A stretch of 64,000 nucleotides of DNA from Closterium sp. NIES-65 (GCA_948144175.1 CANXME010002006.1:434001-498000), one strand, 5' to 3'. Shown: positions 31,763 through 45,622, counted from the first letter of the stretch. Notes: generated by a model not told the origin, from the letters alone. Program-made: numbers and translations.

Positions 31763-32735
31763 TTGGAGCAGCCCAGTCGGTTATGAAGTGCTGCACCGAC
31801 ATGTCTTGGTCCAACGTGTACACCCATCCAAATGCCTGGAGAAGGTGAGAGACGAGGAAGCATGAAATGAAGAAGGAAGGATGAGACAAAGGTGGGAGCA
31901 GCCCAGAAGAATGAAAAGTGCTGCACTGACATCTCCTGGTCCAACGTGTAAACCCACCGAAACGCCTGCCGGAGGGGAGTTGGGGAGTGAAGTGATGAGG
32001 GGTAGAAAAAAACATATGATGCGCCAAAAAAAAAAAAAAACAAAGAAAGATATGATGATTGTTTGAGCAGCCCAGTAGACTATGAATAGCATCTCGCACC
32101 GACAACTTGACAGAGGGGAGCGCGGTACAATGTGTATCATCAGCCCAAATGCCTGACAGAGGGGAGCCAGTGGCGAGTGGGGAGGTGAGGAGAGACAAAA
32201 ACCCCGATATGACAAGGAAGGATGAGATGATGATTGTTGGAGCAGCCCGGTAGGCTATCAAATGCTGTAGTGACATCTCTCGATCCAGCGTATACACAAA
32301 TCCAAACGCCGGCTGGAGGGGTGGGGGGGAGAAAAGAGGTGGAGAGTGACAAGAAATCATGAAATGGGGAAGAATGGATGAGATGAAGGTGGGAACAGCC
32401 CAGTAGGCTACGAAGTGTTGCCCTGTCATCTCTTGATCCAGTGTGTACACCTATCTGAACGCCTGCAGGAGGGGAGAAGGGAGGAATAGGGAAGGAGACG
32501 AGCAGTGGGGGAAGATACGTGCGGGACAGAGCAGCCCGGTAGAACATCGAGTGCCTGGCTGACATATCCTGATCCAACATTGGCACCCACCCAATCGACT
32601 GGAGGAGGGGAGTGGGGAGGAGTAACGAGGCGGGGAGTGGTAAGGAATAAGGAAATGAGGAAGAAGGAAGGATGAAATTTAGGCAGGATGGGTCAACCAG
32701 GAAGTGCTGCCCTGGCATTTCTTGAACCAGCTGGT
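31763..32735 (-). repeat. Array of about seven decaying copies of the aquaporin last exon
   Basis: Copies of the exon start (AFGWVYTLDQ...QHF...WAAPT) lie at about 31763-31835, 31890-31965, 32066-32150, 32246-32312, 32393-32462, 32530-32602 and 32690-32735, spaced mostly 130-180 bp apart with short polypyrimidine/CAG acceptor-like sequence before most of them. Decay increases with distance from the intact exon: the nearest reads AFGWVYTLDQDMSVQHFI, one further away has a TAG-type stop (AFR*VYTLDQEM), and the farthest keeps only QEMPGQHF. They occupy the last intron of the gene. Confidence 0.8.
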
Positions 32736-32775
32736 GCAGTTCTAGAGTGAGCCAGGAGAGAGGGAGGGTGCTTAC

Positions 32776-33054
32776 AAAGAGGGGGTTCAGGGAAGGGCCA
32801 GAGAAGCCCATGCCAGCAGCAATGACGACTATTGTGGCTGAGACCATGATGACTTCCTTTAAGCGGTCGCTGCTGGGGCCCAGGAACAGCGTCCACATCA
32901 CCACCAGGAACAGCAGAAACGTGAGCGTAAACTCCGCTGTCGCGCCGGCCAATACCGAGACGCCAGGTGGCAGCGCGGGCCCGTTGACTGTGTGCTTGAG
33001 AGACTCCGGAATGAACTTCCACGTCAGCATGGCACCTATCACCATGCCACCTGC
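32776..33054 (-). CDS. SIP-type aquaporin, middle exon
   Basis: 93 codons, phase 0 at both ends, from acceptor CTGCAG-type (CAG/GCAGGTGGC) to donor GTAAGC at 32775. It encodes AGGMVIGAMLTWKFIPE, an extracytosolic loop, helix AGATAEFTLTFLLFLVVMW, a loop with GPSSDRLKEV and helix VSATIVVIAAGMGFSGPSLN. The spacing matches helices 4-5 of the MIP fold, with FSGPSLNP standing where plant SIPs carry the second NPA box. Here that box reads NPL, so the usual alanine is missing. The neighbouring exon supplies the expected AFGW continuation. Confidence 0.8.
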
Positions 33055-33164
33055 CTGATGACGTGGATGGGAGAGGGAGTGGAGGGGATAGAAGGAAGGG
33101 GGGTGGAAGGAAGGGGGACAAGGGGGTTGGGATGGGCAGGAAGGGAGTTGGATGGACACTCTGG

Positions 33165-33212
33165 GACAAAATCCCAAGTCAGCATGGTGCCTATGACGAT
33201 GCCACCTGCCTG
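33165..33212 (-). repeat. Partial duplicate of the aquaporin middle exon
   Basis: After a CAG it reads AGGIVIGTMLTWDFVPE, parallel to AGGMVIGAMLTWKFIPE at 33054. It then departs from the exon. No donor in register is seen, so it is probably a dead exon copy. Confidence 0.65.
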
Positions 33213-33355
33213 GTGACATGGATTTGTGGGAGGGGGGGGAAGTGAGAGGGGGAGGCAAGGGGACAGGAGAGGGGTTCGGATGAACCTTGAGGGATGGATG
33301 GGCTCGAGAAAGAAGCTTCATGTGGTGCGGTGCTAGGATGGGAGGTATGTGTCGT

Positions 33356-33500
33356 GATCCAGTCCAGACACTATGAGAGCGCACTCAACCCATGCTTGCC
33401 AGCTTGTTGTAGGCGTTTCTTAACAACTCTAGAAAAACACTTCAAAGAAAGTGCCGTGATCCAGACACTCTGAGAGCCCACTCAACGGATACCCACATCC
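33356..33500. repeat. Short intronic duplication in the aquaporin gene
   Basis: GATCCAG...CAGACACT followed by GAGAGC(G/C)CACTCAAC occurs twice (about 33357-33391 and 33453-33487), another sign of tandem growth in these introns. Confidence 0.6.
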
Positions 33501-33696
33501 CTGCCAGCCCTCCCCTGTCCCCTGCCAGCCCTGTGGTCCCTGCCAGCATCTGAGCGGGGCAGGGGGCAGGGGGCAGAGGGCAGGGGGCAGGGCGCAGAGG
33601 GTTGGAAGGCGGGGAGGCATGGGAAATTCTTAAGACGTATTAGAAAAAGGCTGCCAGTCATCTGTGTGCTGCCAGTCATCTGTGTGCTGCCAGTAC

Positions 33697-33846
33697 CTGA
33701 GCGGGGAGGCGCAGTAGCAAGCCGAGCGCCGTCTCGTCGTCCTCGTCAGCGAGGTAGTTGATGAGGTTGGTGAGCGGGTTATACGACGCCCCCCCCAGCG
33801 CGTCTGCCGCTCCCCCGAACCCCGCGACTTGAACGATGGTGATCGC
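33697..33846 (-). CDS. SIP-type aquaporin, upstream exon with first NPA-like box
   Basis: 50 codons, phase 0, between acceptor GCACCAG and donor CAG/GTACTG. It reads AITIVQVAGFGGAADALGG, then ASYNPLTNLINYL and a loop ending LGLLLRLPAQ. Plant SIPs have GGASxNPx followed by RFPAQ at this place, and SIP2 forms carry NPL as here. LPAQ then joins AGGMV of the next exon, matching the family. The first membrane helix and the start codon are not in this exon. The next 1.8 kb upstream shows no convincing first exon, and a retroelement follows at 35694, so the 5' end of the gene is undefined. Confidence 0.72.
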
Positions 33847-33887
33847 CTGGTGCACACGGAGGGAGAGGCCGGAGAGAGAGGCGCGAG

Positions 33888-34312
33888 TGAGAGGCACTCG
33901 GGATAGGCATGAGGGAGTGGCATGAGGGAGAGGCATGAGGGAGAGGCATGAGGGAGAGGCATGAGGGAGAGGCATGAGGGAGAGGCATGAGGGATAGGCA
34001 TGAGGGATAGGCATGAGGGAGAGGCATGAGGGAGAGGCATGAGGGAGAGGCATGAGGGAGAGGCATGAGGGAGAGGCATGAGGGATAGGCATGAGGGATA
34101 GGCATGAGGGAGAGGCACTCGGGATAGGCATGAGGGAGAGGCATGAGGGAGAGGCACTCGGGATAGGCATGAGGGAGAGGCATGAGGGAGAGGCACTCGG
34201 GATAGGCATGAGGGAGAGGCATGAGGGAGAGGCACTCGGGATAGGCATGAGGGAGAGGCACTCGGGATAGGCATGAGGGAGAGGCACTCGGGATAGGCAT
34301 GAGGGAGAGGCA
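33888..34312 (-). repeat. 12-bp minisatellite upstream of the NPL exon
   Basis: About 35 copies of GGGAGAGGCATGA with ATAGGCAT and CTCGGGATA variants. It lies between two copies of the exon start sequence (33841-33860 and 34385-34410) and has no coding value. Confidence 0.9.
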
Positions 34313-34384
34313 CACAAGGTGGCTTCTGAGTCGACTCAAAAGTCAGATGTCACCCTCTGAGTTCACTCAAAAGAACCCCGTAAT

Positions 34385-34410
34385 CTGACAATGGCGGTCG
34401 CCTGGTGCAC
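34385..34410 (-). repeat. Partial duplicate of the start of the NPL exon
   Basis: CGCCTGGTGCACACG here repeats the acceptor and first codons of the exon at 33846. Its reading ([12 protein letters not shown]) then ends in a stop. Confidence 0.6.
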
Positions 34411-34431
34411 ACGAGTGGGAGTAGGAGGAGG

Positions 34432-35693
<1,262 letters not shown>

Positions 35694-35881
35694 ATGATAA
35701 TTTTTGAAAGTGTAATGAAATGTAACACTTTCTAAAATTTTGTATTGTGAAAAGGGGTACGTGGCCAACACAGCAAAGGTAGCGCCGAAGCGCTACTCAC
35801 CCTCTTTTGCCTACAAAAGAGGGACGTGGGGACATTCGTCCCCACCCACGTTTTCATTTTCAAAATTGTAGTTCTAATTTC
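35694..35881 (+). repeat. PAT element terminal repeat A1
   Basis: 188 bp from ATGATAATTTTTGAAAGTG to GTTCTAATTTC, matching A2 at 62197-62383 with one base missing there. It contains GAAAGTGT and ACACTTTC as inverted arms and a second hairpin-like pair (CCTCTTTTG and CAAAAGAGG, GGGGAC and GTCCCC). Confidence 0.9.
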
Positions 35882-35975
35882 GTTCTTGTCCACACTAGCG
35901 AAGACTCAGTCGCTTCCGCGTTTCACTGCCCCGTCAACGCTCCTTAACGACATCCTTAAGCGCAACCTCCCAACG

Positions 35976-37206
35976 ATGGCTCCGGTCAACCCGGCACTTA
36001 ACCGCGACAATTCGAATAATTCTAGTCCCGGTAACGCGGCGGAAACCTCGACTCCGGCCGTGACAACGGATCGTCGCGGCGGAAAACGTCCCGCCGAGGA
36101 AATTTCGAGCGAGGGACCCTCGGCGGTCGACCTCCTGCTCGGAGGCACCCTTCGGACCCCCCCTGAGGAACGCGCGACTGCTGTACAGTCGCGCGTGGCT
36201 GCTGCTGAAGAGCGCGTGCCTGGCAGGCACGCGCGTGCCTGGCAGGCACGCGCGTGCTGCGCAGAAGACGACGACCGCCGCTGACGCGGCGGTCGTCTTG
36301 ACCGGCGCTGACGCGGGTCCATCCGGGCCCACGACCCAGAAACGCCAGCGCGCGGCACCCTCCGCTGACGTCACCCCGGTCAACGCCACCCCCACCCCTT
36401 TGACCGCGCAGCAACTGCAGGCGCTGCTCTCGTTATTGCAGCAGCACGCACCGTCGACTGCAGCTACATCAGCTGAAGAGATTTCTGCGTCAGCTAAAAT
36501 CGAAAAGCAGAAGGAACCTGTCGCGGCTCCCCGCTCCACCAAAATCGCTCGCACCAACAACGCTGCTCCTGCTCCCGCCCCAGCTCCGGCACCAACCCAA
36601 GCCCGTATCCCCGACGACAGCGACGACTCAGAAAATGAAGGCGGTGAGGCCCCCGACAACCTTGCCCGTCGTCGCATTCTCGCACCCGCACCTCCCCTTC
36701 CCCCCCTCAACCCTTCACCCGCAGCTACTACCTTCATGCGCAAGGGAGTGCGTGACCAGGCGGAGGTGTTCTCTGCAATTCAAGCTCACCTGAGGCACGT
36801 CGAGTTCAAGCTCCAAAACGGCGACGTCGAGGGCGCGCTCTCCAACGTGGAGCAAATCGACACGTTGATCAACAAACGCTTCGAGGTGCTCTTGGTGGCG
36901 GATGAGGCCGGTTTCGAAGCGGCGGATCGGTTCCAGCTGTATCAAGCCAAGAGCGTGCTCACATCCCGCTCTTACAAGCTCGTGGTAGCCGACGTGGCGG
37001 CCCTCAAGCGTGCACGTACCAGCTTCGCCCGCGGAGGCCGCTTTCCCCCTCGAGGCGGTGAACCGGAAAGCAAAGGCATGCCACCCGCGGGCTGCCACGA
37101 GCCCCGCTTCAAGGGGGTGTGTTTCCGTTGCGGCCAGCCCGGCCATATGGCAAATAATTGCCCTATGGGAGGGCGTGGCGCACAAGGTCCCGCAGCCGTG
37201 GTGTGA
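35976..37206 (+). pseudogene. PAT element gag, frameshifted by a 19-bp tandem duplication
   Basis: ATG at 35976 (MAPVNPALNRDN) opens a frame that ends at 36284. The protein continues in the next frame to TGA at 37206, through Ala/Pro-rich sequence, a helical region (about 36740-37000) and a canonical zinc knuckle CFRCGQPGHMANNC (about 37119-37160). A 19-bp unit (CGTGCCTGGCAGGCACGCG) is present twice in tandem at 36215-36252. Because 19 leaves a remainder of one after division by three, the extra copy explains the frame change. The product would be the nucleocapsid-type Gag that packages element RNA. An upstream non-ATG frame from 35826 overlaps A1 and is unlikely to be the start. Confidence 0.72.
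36270..36297. repeat. Perfect inverted repeat in the PAT gag
   Basis: GACGACCGCCGC and GCGGCGGTCGTC flank TGAC, giving a 12-bp stem with a 4-base loop just after the 19-bp duplication. This GC stem may have promoted slippage. Confidence 0.8.
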
Positions 37207-38268
<1,062 letters not shown>

Positions 38269-38273
38269 GGAGG

Positions 38274-38404
38274 TGAGAAGAATTGAACGAGAATGAAATG
38301 AGTATGAACGAAGAGAGTACAAATAGGAAACCCTAATTGGGTTGTACCCCCTATGGGATACCCCACTATAGCCTACACAAATAAGTAAGCTATATGTTCT
38401 GACA
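38274..38404 (-). repeat. Copia-F 3' LTR
   Basis: 131 bp, TGTCAGAACATATAGC...TTCTCA on the minus strand. The polypurine tract CCTATGGGGGTG lies just upstream (38405 onward on the plus strand). Confidence 0.93.
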
Positions 38405-38616
38405 CACCCCCATAGGCAAAGTGGGGGAGAACAAGGGGTCACAAGACCAGTCAAGCAAAGCAAAGCAAAGCTCAGGGTGGATCACAAAGTCACCACGCAT
38501 TCCGAGCACAAGTTCAAAGGCCAGAAGGCCAGTTCACATGCAAGATCATATATAGAGGTATACAAGAGTCAAGTAAGCAAGAGCAAGGGTATATATATGC
38601 GAAGGTACAAGCAAAG

Positions 38617-41600
38617 TCAAGAGGAGAGCAAGTGAGGCAAGACAGGCACAAGACCCAACTGCGTGCAGCAACGCTGATGATCACAAGGCGCAAGTGCCTT
38701 GGTGAAGACATCAGCAGTGTTGGCCTCAGAGGCCACGTACGCAAGTCGCAACTGTCCACGCTGCTGTAGCTCACGAGCAAGAAAGTAGCGGAGAGCAATG
38801 TGCTTCGTTCTGTGCTCCAGTCGCTGCTCTCGACACAAGGCCAGCATGGCCTTGTTGTCTACGTACAGGACTGGAGGAGAACGAGGCTGCTCTCCAAGGT
38901 CGGTCAGCAGGTAGGTGAGCCAGCGTAACTCCTGTGCAGCCATAGCCCCAGCGTAGATCTCAGCCTCACAACTGGAGCCGAGAACAGAAGACGAGCGGGT
39001 AGCCCGCCACGAGACAGAGCCGGAACCAAGGCTGAAGGAGTAACCCTGTGACGACCGCTGCGTAGCCTGGTCGTCAGCCCAAGAAGCGTCTGCGTGCCCA
39101 GTGAGGACCACTGGACTGCGCCCTCCAAGCACTAGCCCCATGCCCGACGTACTGCACAAGTAGCGCAACACCCTCTTCGCTGCAGCCATGTGCTCTGGTC
39201 GGTGTCTCCCAGGAGCAACAAAGCGTGCAAGAATGCTAAGAGGGTATGCGAGGTCAGGTCTTGTGCAGGTCATCAGGTACATGAGGCAGCCAACAAGCTC
39301 TGCAAACGGGCCACTCGACTCTACGGACTCATCTGAAGGCAGAGCTGAGAGCGAGTGGCGAGTAGGCAGAGGAGTGGCCTGAGGCGAAGAGTACGTGAAG
39401 CCGAAGCGCTGAAGGACCTGCTGCACCATGTGTGACTGAGTCAGGGTAATGGTGCGGCGTGCTCTGTCCCGGGTGATCTGCAAGCCAAGGTAGCTGCGCA
39501 GTTCACCCAGGTCAGTGCACGTGTGTCTCTTCTGCAGCTCGGACTTCACGTAGGCGAGTCCAGCTGTGTCAGCTGTGGCAAAGACCAAGTCGTCGACGTA
39601 CACGAGGATGTAGAACGGCGGCAGTGAAGTGTCGGTGCGCAGAAACAGCGACGGGTCGGCAGTAGAAGGAGCAAACCCAAGTGCCGCGAGCGTAGTCCTC
39701 AGTGTGTCGTGCCACTCACGTGGCGCCTGGCGGAGACCGTAGACTGGACGCCGGAGACTCCACTGGGTACCAGGAGGGAAAGACCCAGTGAAGCCAGGTG
39801 GGCGACGCAGCCAGATCTCCTCGTGCAGGCTGCCCTGCAAGAAAGCTGTGCTGAAGTCGAGAGAGTGCAGCTCGTAGTCACGGTGAGCAGCAACGTGCAG
39901 CAGAACCCGAAGAGTGGTCATCTTCGGGGTGGGGGAGAAGGTCTAAAAGTAGTTAACCCCCTGCCGCTGACTGAAGCCACGAGCCACGTAACGCGCCTTG
40001 AAGACAGGCGGAGAGCCCGGCGGCCGCTTCACCCTGAAAATCCACATGCCACTGACGATGTTCGCCCCAGGAGGGGGAACAGCGTCAACGTAGGTGCCTG
40101 TGGACTTCCAGGAAGCCATCTCTGCATCCATAGCTGCCTGCCACTGAGAGGAGTAGGGACCCTCTATCGCCTTCGCGTAAGAGCGCGGAGTCGGGATGTC
40201 TGGTGCATCCGGGTCTCCCTCAGGGGCTAGCAGTACAGACACGAGACGAGGTGAAGCGGCGGCGAGACACTGGAACTCCTCCTGCCTGTCCTCAAGGACG
40301 TCCGTGCCAAGGGCACACTCACCCCCGACGGACGGAGGACAGGCGGACTCAGACTCAGTGACAAGACGAGCAGCGTAGTCTAGACGACAGCGCGCAGCAA
40401 AGTCGACAAGCTCAGTGACAAGTGCAGACGCAGCAGACGACTCGAAGGAAGGGTCAGTGACAGCAGTAGCAAGGAGACGCGTAACAGTAGGACTGGCAGC
40501 ACGAAGAGAGTCCGACTCCGGGTCGGCAAGAGCAGGAAGAGAGGAAGCAGGAGGAGAAGGCAAAGGGGCACGCAAAGGAGCAGTGGACGGACGCAGTGAC
40601 ATCCGGTGCGTGCCAGGGACAGGAGGAGGACGCTGACGCGACCCGCGACCACTAGTGCGCTCAGTACGAACAGGCGACACGGGACGAGACGCAGGCTCAC
40701 GACGCTCAGTAAGACCTCCAGTCGGACCAGCGTAGGGAGAAGGAGCAGGCAAAGGGGAGGCAGGCTGTAGCTGTGGCTGTGACCGGACAGGCTGCGGACC
40801 CTCTAAGGGAGGAGGAGGAGGTGTAAGACCAAGAACCTGCTGCAGGAGCGGAACGAAGTACGGTCGGGGCCGCGCGGCGACGCTAGAAACAGCAGGAACA
40901 ACACCAGCAGCCCCGGCAGGAGCACCCACTCCAGCAGCACCTCCAGCAGCACCACCAGAAGCTCCAGTACCTCCAGCAGCAGCACCAGGAGCACTGTCAG
41001 TCGGACCGCCAACGGCAGGCCCAGCGCCAACACCCTCAGCAGTACCAGCTCCAGGAGAACTCTCAGACCCAGCGGCTCCAGCACCCACAGTACGAGCACC
41101 GGCGGGACGCGCGGCAGCAGTACCCTCTGCAGCCGAAGAACCACCAGCACCAGCAGCACGCCTCCAGCGCCTGGCAAACCACTCACGCAGCTCCTGTGGG
41201 GAGAGTGGCTCCCGGCGAGACGAAGCACCCCCAGGCACAGCACCCCCAGGCTCAGCACGCTCAGGCTCAGCACCCCTAGGCACAGCACCCCCAGGCACAG
41301 CACCCCCAGGCTCGGCACCCCCAGGCACAGCACCCCCAGGCTCGGCACCTCCAGGCTCAGCACCCCCAGGCACAGCACCCCCAGGCTCAGCACCCCCAGA
41401 CTCCGCACCCCCAGGCTCAGCTCCCGCAGCAGCACCAGAGTCACCAGTGACCTCGACAGGCTCGACCGCGTCTACCTGGGACACACCTGAAGGGGCAGGA
41501 CCCTGAGGGGGGAGGGGGACTACCGAGGGGGGACCTGGTACCAAGAAGAGCGGGGGTGGGGGTAGGGACGGAGTGCGGTAGGGGAAGAGGCGGTAGTAGG

Positions 41601-43444
41601 GTACCGACTCGTCGAACGTGACGTCCTGGGAGGACAGAACACGTCGAGAGGTGGGGTGGTAAAACTGCCACCCAGGGGCGTCGGGGGGGAACCCCAGGAA
41701 GACGCAGGGAGAAGCACGAGGGGACAGCTTGTCCGCAGACAGGTCGCGAACAAACGCCCGAGATCCCCAGACCCGGAACGCCGACGCATCGCCAACCTTC
41801 CCCGTCCACAGCAGGGCTGGGGAGGTCTCCGGTCGAGAGACCCTGGGGTGGAGGTTGATCTGGTGCGCAGCGTACCTGACCGCAAACGGCCACAGAAAAT
41901 GGGGAGCAGCCGCATGCATCATGGACGTACGAGCGACGTCCATGACCATGCCAATACGGCGCTCAGCAATCCCATTCTGCTGTGGTGAGTCCGGAAGCGT
42001 GAAGGTCCGACGGATGCCTTGCGCACGACAGTAGGCACTCAGGAGGCCAGAGGAGAACTCTCCGCCTCTGTCCGAGTGCAGACGCAAAACAGGGAAGTCA
42101 GAGCCAAAGCTCCTCCGAAGCTGGAGACGAGCTGCGCGGATCCAGTCGATCAACACCTCAGTGACCTCACCCTTGCTGCGCAAGGGGAAGACTGTGGTGT
42201 AACGCGAGTAGTCGTCAACCACCAGCAGGAAGTAGCGCTCGTGACCGAGTCCACGGACGCGGGCTGGGCCCCACACGTCCATGTGAAGCGTCTGCAACGG
42301 GGCCTCTGTCGGAGGAAACTGGGAGGAGTGAGGGGCAGCACGCTGGCGCCCCTCGACACAGGGGACACAGGTAGGGCCAGGGCCCGGAGGAAGGGGAGGG
42401 AGAGACCGGGGAAGACCAGACACAAGGACTCGCGAGGCCATGCCTCTGAGCCGAAGCAGAGAGGGGTGGCCAAGGCGGTGGTGCCAGAGGAGGGTCTCGT
42501 GAGACAGACGACGACACGAGCAGGGGGCAGACTCAGGACCTGACCTGGACGCTGCACCAAACACCTGACCAGACGAAGGGACCCTACCAACCTCAGCACC
42601 TGGAGGAGAAGCAGTGGTCAGTGTGTACAGGCTCGACCCTGGCCGACGTGTAAACGTAGCCAGGTGGCGACCTGTATCCGCCTCCGTGCAGTGAGTCACC
42701 CACTGACGAGCAGGGGTGAAGTGGTGGACACCCGCATCCTGGAGGTCAGCACCACTCACCAAGTTCGTCGAGAACGAGGGGAGGTAGAGACCAGTCAGGG
42801 TGCCAGAGGGGGCCGCCGGACACGGGAGGACAGTGGAGAAGCGAGACAGGACAGGCCCCCCAGAGGGGTCAGCCAGGGACACCGCAACCGGCCGACTCAG
42901 CGGCGTGAGAGTGGTGCGGTCCCTAAAGAAGGAGCGAGACGCTCCAGAATCAAGGGTGAAGGTGTGAGAGGCCGAAGCCGACACAGTACCTGAGAGGGCA
43001 GACTCACCAGCACCTGAGAGCACAGTCGCACTGGCACCTAGAGCAGCAGCCTCACTAGTACCTGACGCGGCAGTACCAATGCCCGGGTCGGGCGGGAAAC
43101 ACCGGTAACAGTCATCCTCATCACTACCAGTCACAGCATACATAGCAGCGAGAATAGCATCAAAATCAAGATCATAAATAGCTACACCAGCCCTAGACAG
43201 CTCTCCCCAGCGGGGGATCTCAGCGGCCTCCGGAAACTGCTGACGCCAGGCGTCGGTCAGGCGGCCAAAGCAGCGGCGGGCTGTGTGGGCGCCTCCACAC
43301 CTCTCCCCTGCACGGTCACCGGTGCGAAGAACGTAGGGGCAGGGACCAAGCGCACCACCACGCTGACGCTGCAAGTACCACTCACGGAGCTGCTCAGGGC
43401 CGGGGACGGTGCGAGAGCGCTGCTGCTGCTGTGGCTGCTGCTGC

Positions 43445-43479
<35 letters not shown>

Positions 43480-44515
43480 CTGACCACCCCTAGAGCTGCT
43501 CCGCTGGGACGAGCCGCTCCGACCCCCGCCTCCACCGCCACCCCCGCCTCCACCGCCACCCCCGTCTCCACCGCCACCTCCCCCACCAGGACCGTCGCTC
43601 CCACCGCTCCCACCGCCTCCTCCGCTACCACCGCCGCCGCCACCTCCGCCTCCACCGCCGCCACCAGTACCTCCACTCCCGCCACCACCCCCACCGCCAC
43701 CCCCACTCCCCCCGCCACCCCCACCGCCTCCTCCACCGCCCCCTCTAGCTCCACCCGCTCCCTTGCCCCCCTTGCCCTTGCCAGAGCGGCGTCTGCCGCT
43801 GGGGGCAGACGCCGCGCCGATCGACTCAAAACCAGTGAGGTCGGGCGCAGCGGCAGAGGCGACAGAGGGCAGCAGGGGGGAAGGACCACACCCCTCAAAG
43901 ATGGGGGTGCGAGGGTCACCCCGAGAGGCCCCTACAGCGACAATACTCTTCTCAGCCGCTAGCAGGGACTCCTCAAGGAGGTCGACAGTGAGAGTGGTGG
44001 GACTCAGGGAGACGGGTGACGAGAAAGTAGAGAGTGATGTACATGGGAGGAGGGTTCGCAGCGCGGAACTCAGCAGGAAGGGCAGCGCGGTAGCGGGTGT
44101 CACTAGCACGGAGGTGGGTAACGAGGTCAGCAACAGTGGGAAAGGAGGCGAGGTCAGGGAAGAGAAACGGTAGCATGAGGCGGCTAAGGGTAGCGGAGGA
44201 AGGGGAGGAGTAGCGTGCAACTACAGCGTCGTACAAGGCCTGAGCGGTCTTGCACTGACTAAAGTGGGCACGCTCAGAGGAAGGGAGGTGGCGACGCACA
44301 GCAAGACGTGCAGCAGCATCGCGGGTCGCCCACTTGGAGCGAACGGCAGAGTCAGCATCAACAGGTGGGGCAGGGACAGCGCCAGAGACAAAGTCAAAGA
44401 GAGAGACCTCATCTATCGCATCACACAGTAAGTACAGCTGCAGGTCTTCAATCCAGACGGCAAAGTCAATGGCCCTCCCCTCAGCGTCAAAAGTAAGAAC
44501 ATTGGGGGTGGCCAT
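38617..44515 (-). pseudogene. Copia-F gag-pol with one frameshift and one amber stop
   Basis: ATG at 44515 (MATPNVLTFD) begins a UBN2-like Gag core. A deletion around 43975-44020 shifts the frame, compared with Copia-H. The second frame then runs through a Gly-rich region, PEQLREWYLQRQ, the expanded zinc motif, protease FTLDSGASRSFF, integrase (HHRLGH, CVPC, LHMDVWGP, LHSDRGGEF, NGIAERR), a linker rich in AEPGG/AVPGG repeats, PQELREWFARRWRR and the start of RT. TAG at 39943-39945 stands where Copia-H has CAG. The last part, from about 39940 to 38617, carries the rest of RT (YVDDLVFATAD) and RNase H (ADVFTKAL). Otherwise the protein is close to Copia-H throughout. Confidence 0.92.
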
Positions 44516-44569
44516 GGCAGCAGCTGAAAGTCTCACCAGGCTGGGAGAGTCGGGTAGGTCAGCAGCAGA

Positions 44570-45400
44570 GGAACACAGCTCAGGAACAGCGGCACGGCTC
44601 GGGCGGCTCGGGTTGCTGGGGCGGCGCGGGCGGCTCGGGCGGCTCGGGCGGCTCGGGCGGCTCGGGCGGCTCGGGCGGCTCGCGCGGCTCGCGCGGCTCG
44701 GGCGGCTTGGGCGGCTCGGGCGGCTCGGGTTGCTGGGGCGGCGCGGGCGGCTCGGGCGGCTCGGGCTGCTGGGCTGTAAGGGCGGCTCGTGCGGCGCTGG
44801 TGTCGCGACGGGCGGCTTGCTGGCGGCTCGCGGGCGGCTGCACAGGCGGCTCAGGGACGGCGGCGCGGGCGGCTCAGGGAGCTCAGGGGCGGCTGCGACG
44901 GGCGGCTCACGGGCGTCGGGCGCTAGGGCGTTGGGGCGACGACGGGCGGCGCTCAGGCGTTCGGGCGGGCGGCCGTAAGGGCGAAAGGGCGGTCGGCGCT
45001 CGGGCGCTAGGGCGGGCGGCCGGCCGTCAGGGCGCTAGGGCGGGCGGCCGTCAGGGCGCTAGGGCGAGTGGCGCACGGGCGCTAGGGCGGGCGGCCGTTA
45101 GGGCGCTAGGGCGAGCGGCGCTCGGGCGCTAGGGCGGGCGGCCGTCAGGGCTCTAGGGCGGGCGGCGCTCGGGCGCTAGGGCGGGCGGCGCTCGGGCGCT
45201 AGGGCAGGCGGCCGTCAGGGCGCTAGGGCGGGCGGCCGTCAGGGCGCTAGGGCGGGCGGCCGTCAGGGCGCGAGGGCGGGCGGCCGTTAGGGCGCTAGGG
45301 CGGGCGGCGTTCGGGCGCTAGAGCGGACGGCCGTCAGGGCACTAGGGCGGGCGGCCGTAAGAGGAGTGAGCGGCGGCAGCGCGACGGTAGGGGCGACACG
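44570..45400 (-). repeat. Copia-F leader minisatellites
   Basis: Two repeat types: GGCGGCTCG units near gag (44600-44860) and GGGCGCTAGGGCGGGCGG with CCGTCAG variants (about 24 bp) from 44960 to 45350. There are no conserved start codons. Confidence 0.88.
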
Positions 45401-45479
45401 CAGGGTCGCTAAAAAAAAAGAACGCGCGCCTCGGGGCGCGCTTCGGTGGGCCCTAGGAACAGTCCCTAGGAGGGGACCT

Positions 45480-45622
45480 GCTCTGATTCCATGAGAAGAA
45501 TTGAACGAGAATGAAATGAGTATGAACGAAGTGAGTACAAATAGGAAACCCTAATTGGGTTGAACCCCCTATGGGATACCCCACTATAGCCTACACAAAT
45601 AAGTAAGCTATATGTTCTGACA
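45480..45622 (-). repeat. Copia-F primer-binding site (45480-45491) and 5' LTR (45492-45622)
   Basis: The 131-bp LTR is followed on the minus strand by TGGAATCAGAGC, the tRNA-iMet site with one change. Confidence 0.93.

Noticed and set aside
33630-34339. Overlapping minus-strand frames of SCLSLMP-type repeats
   Set aside because: They are readings of the 12-bp minisatellite; only 33697-33846 has exon character.
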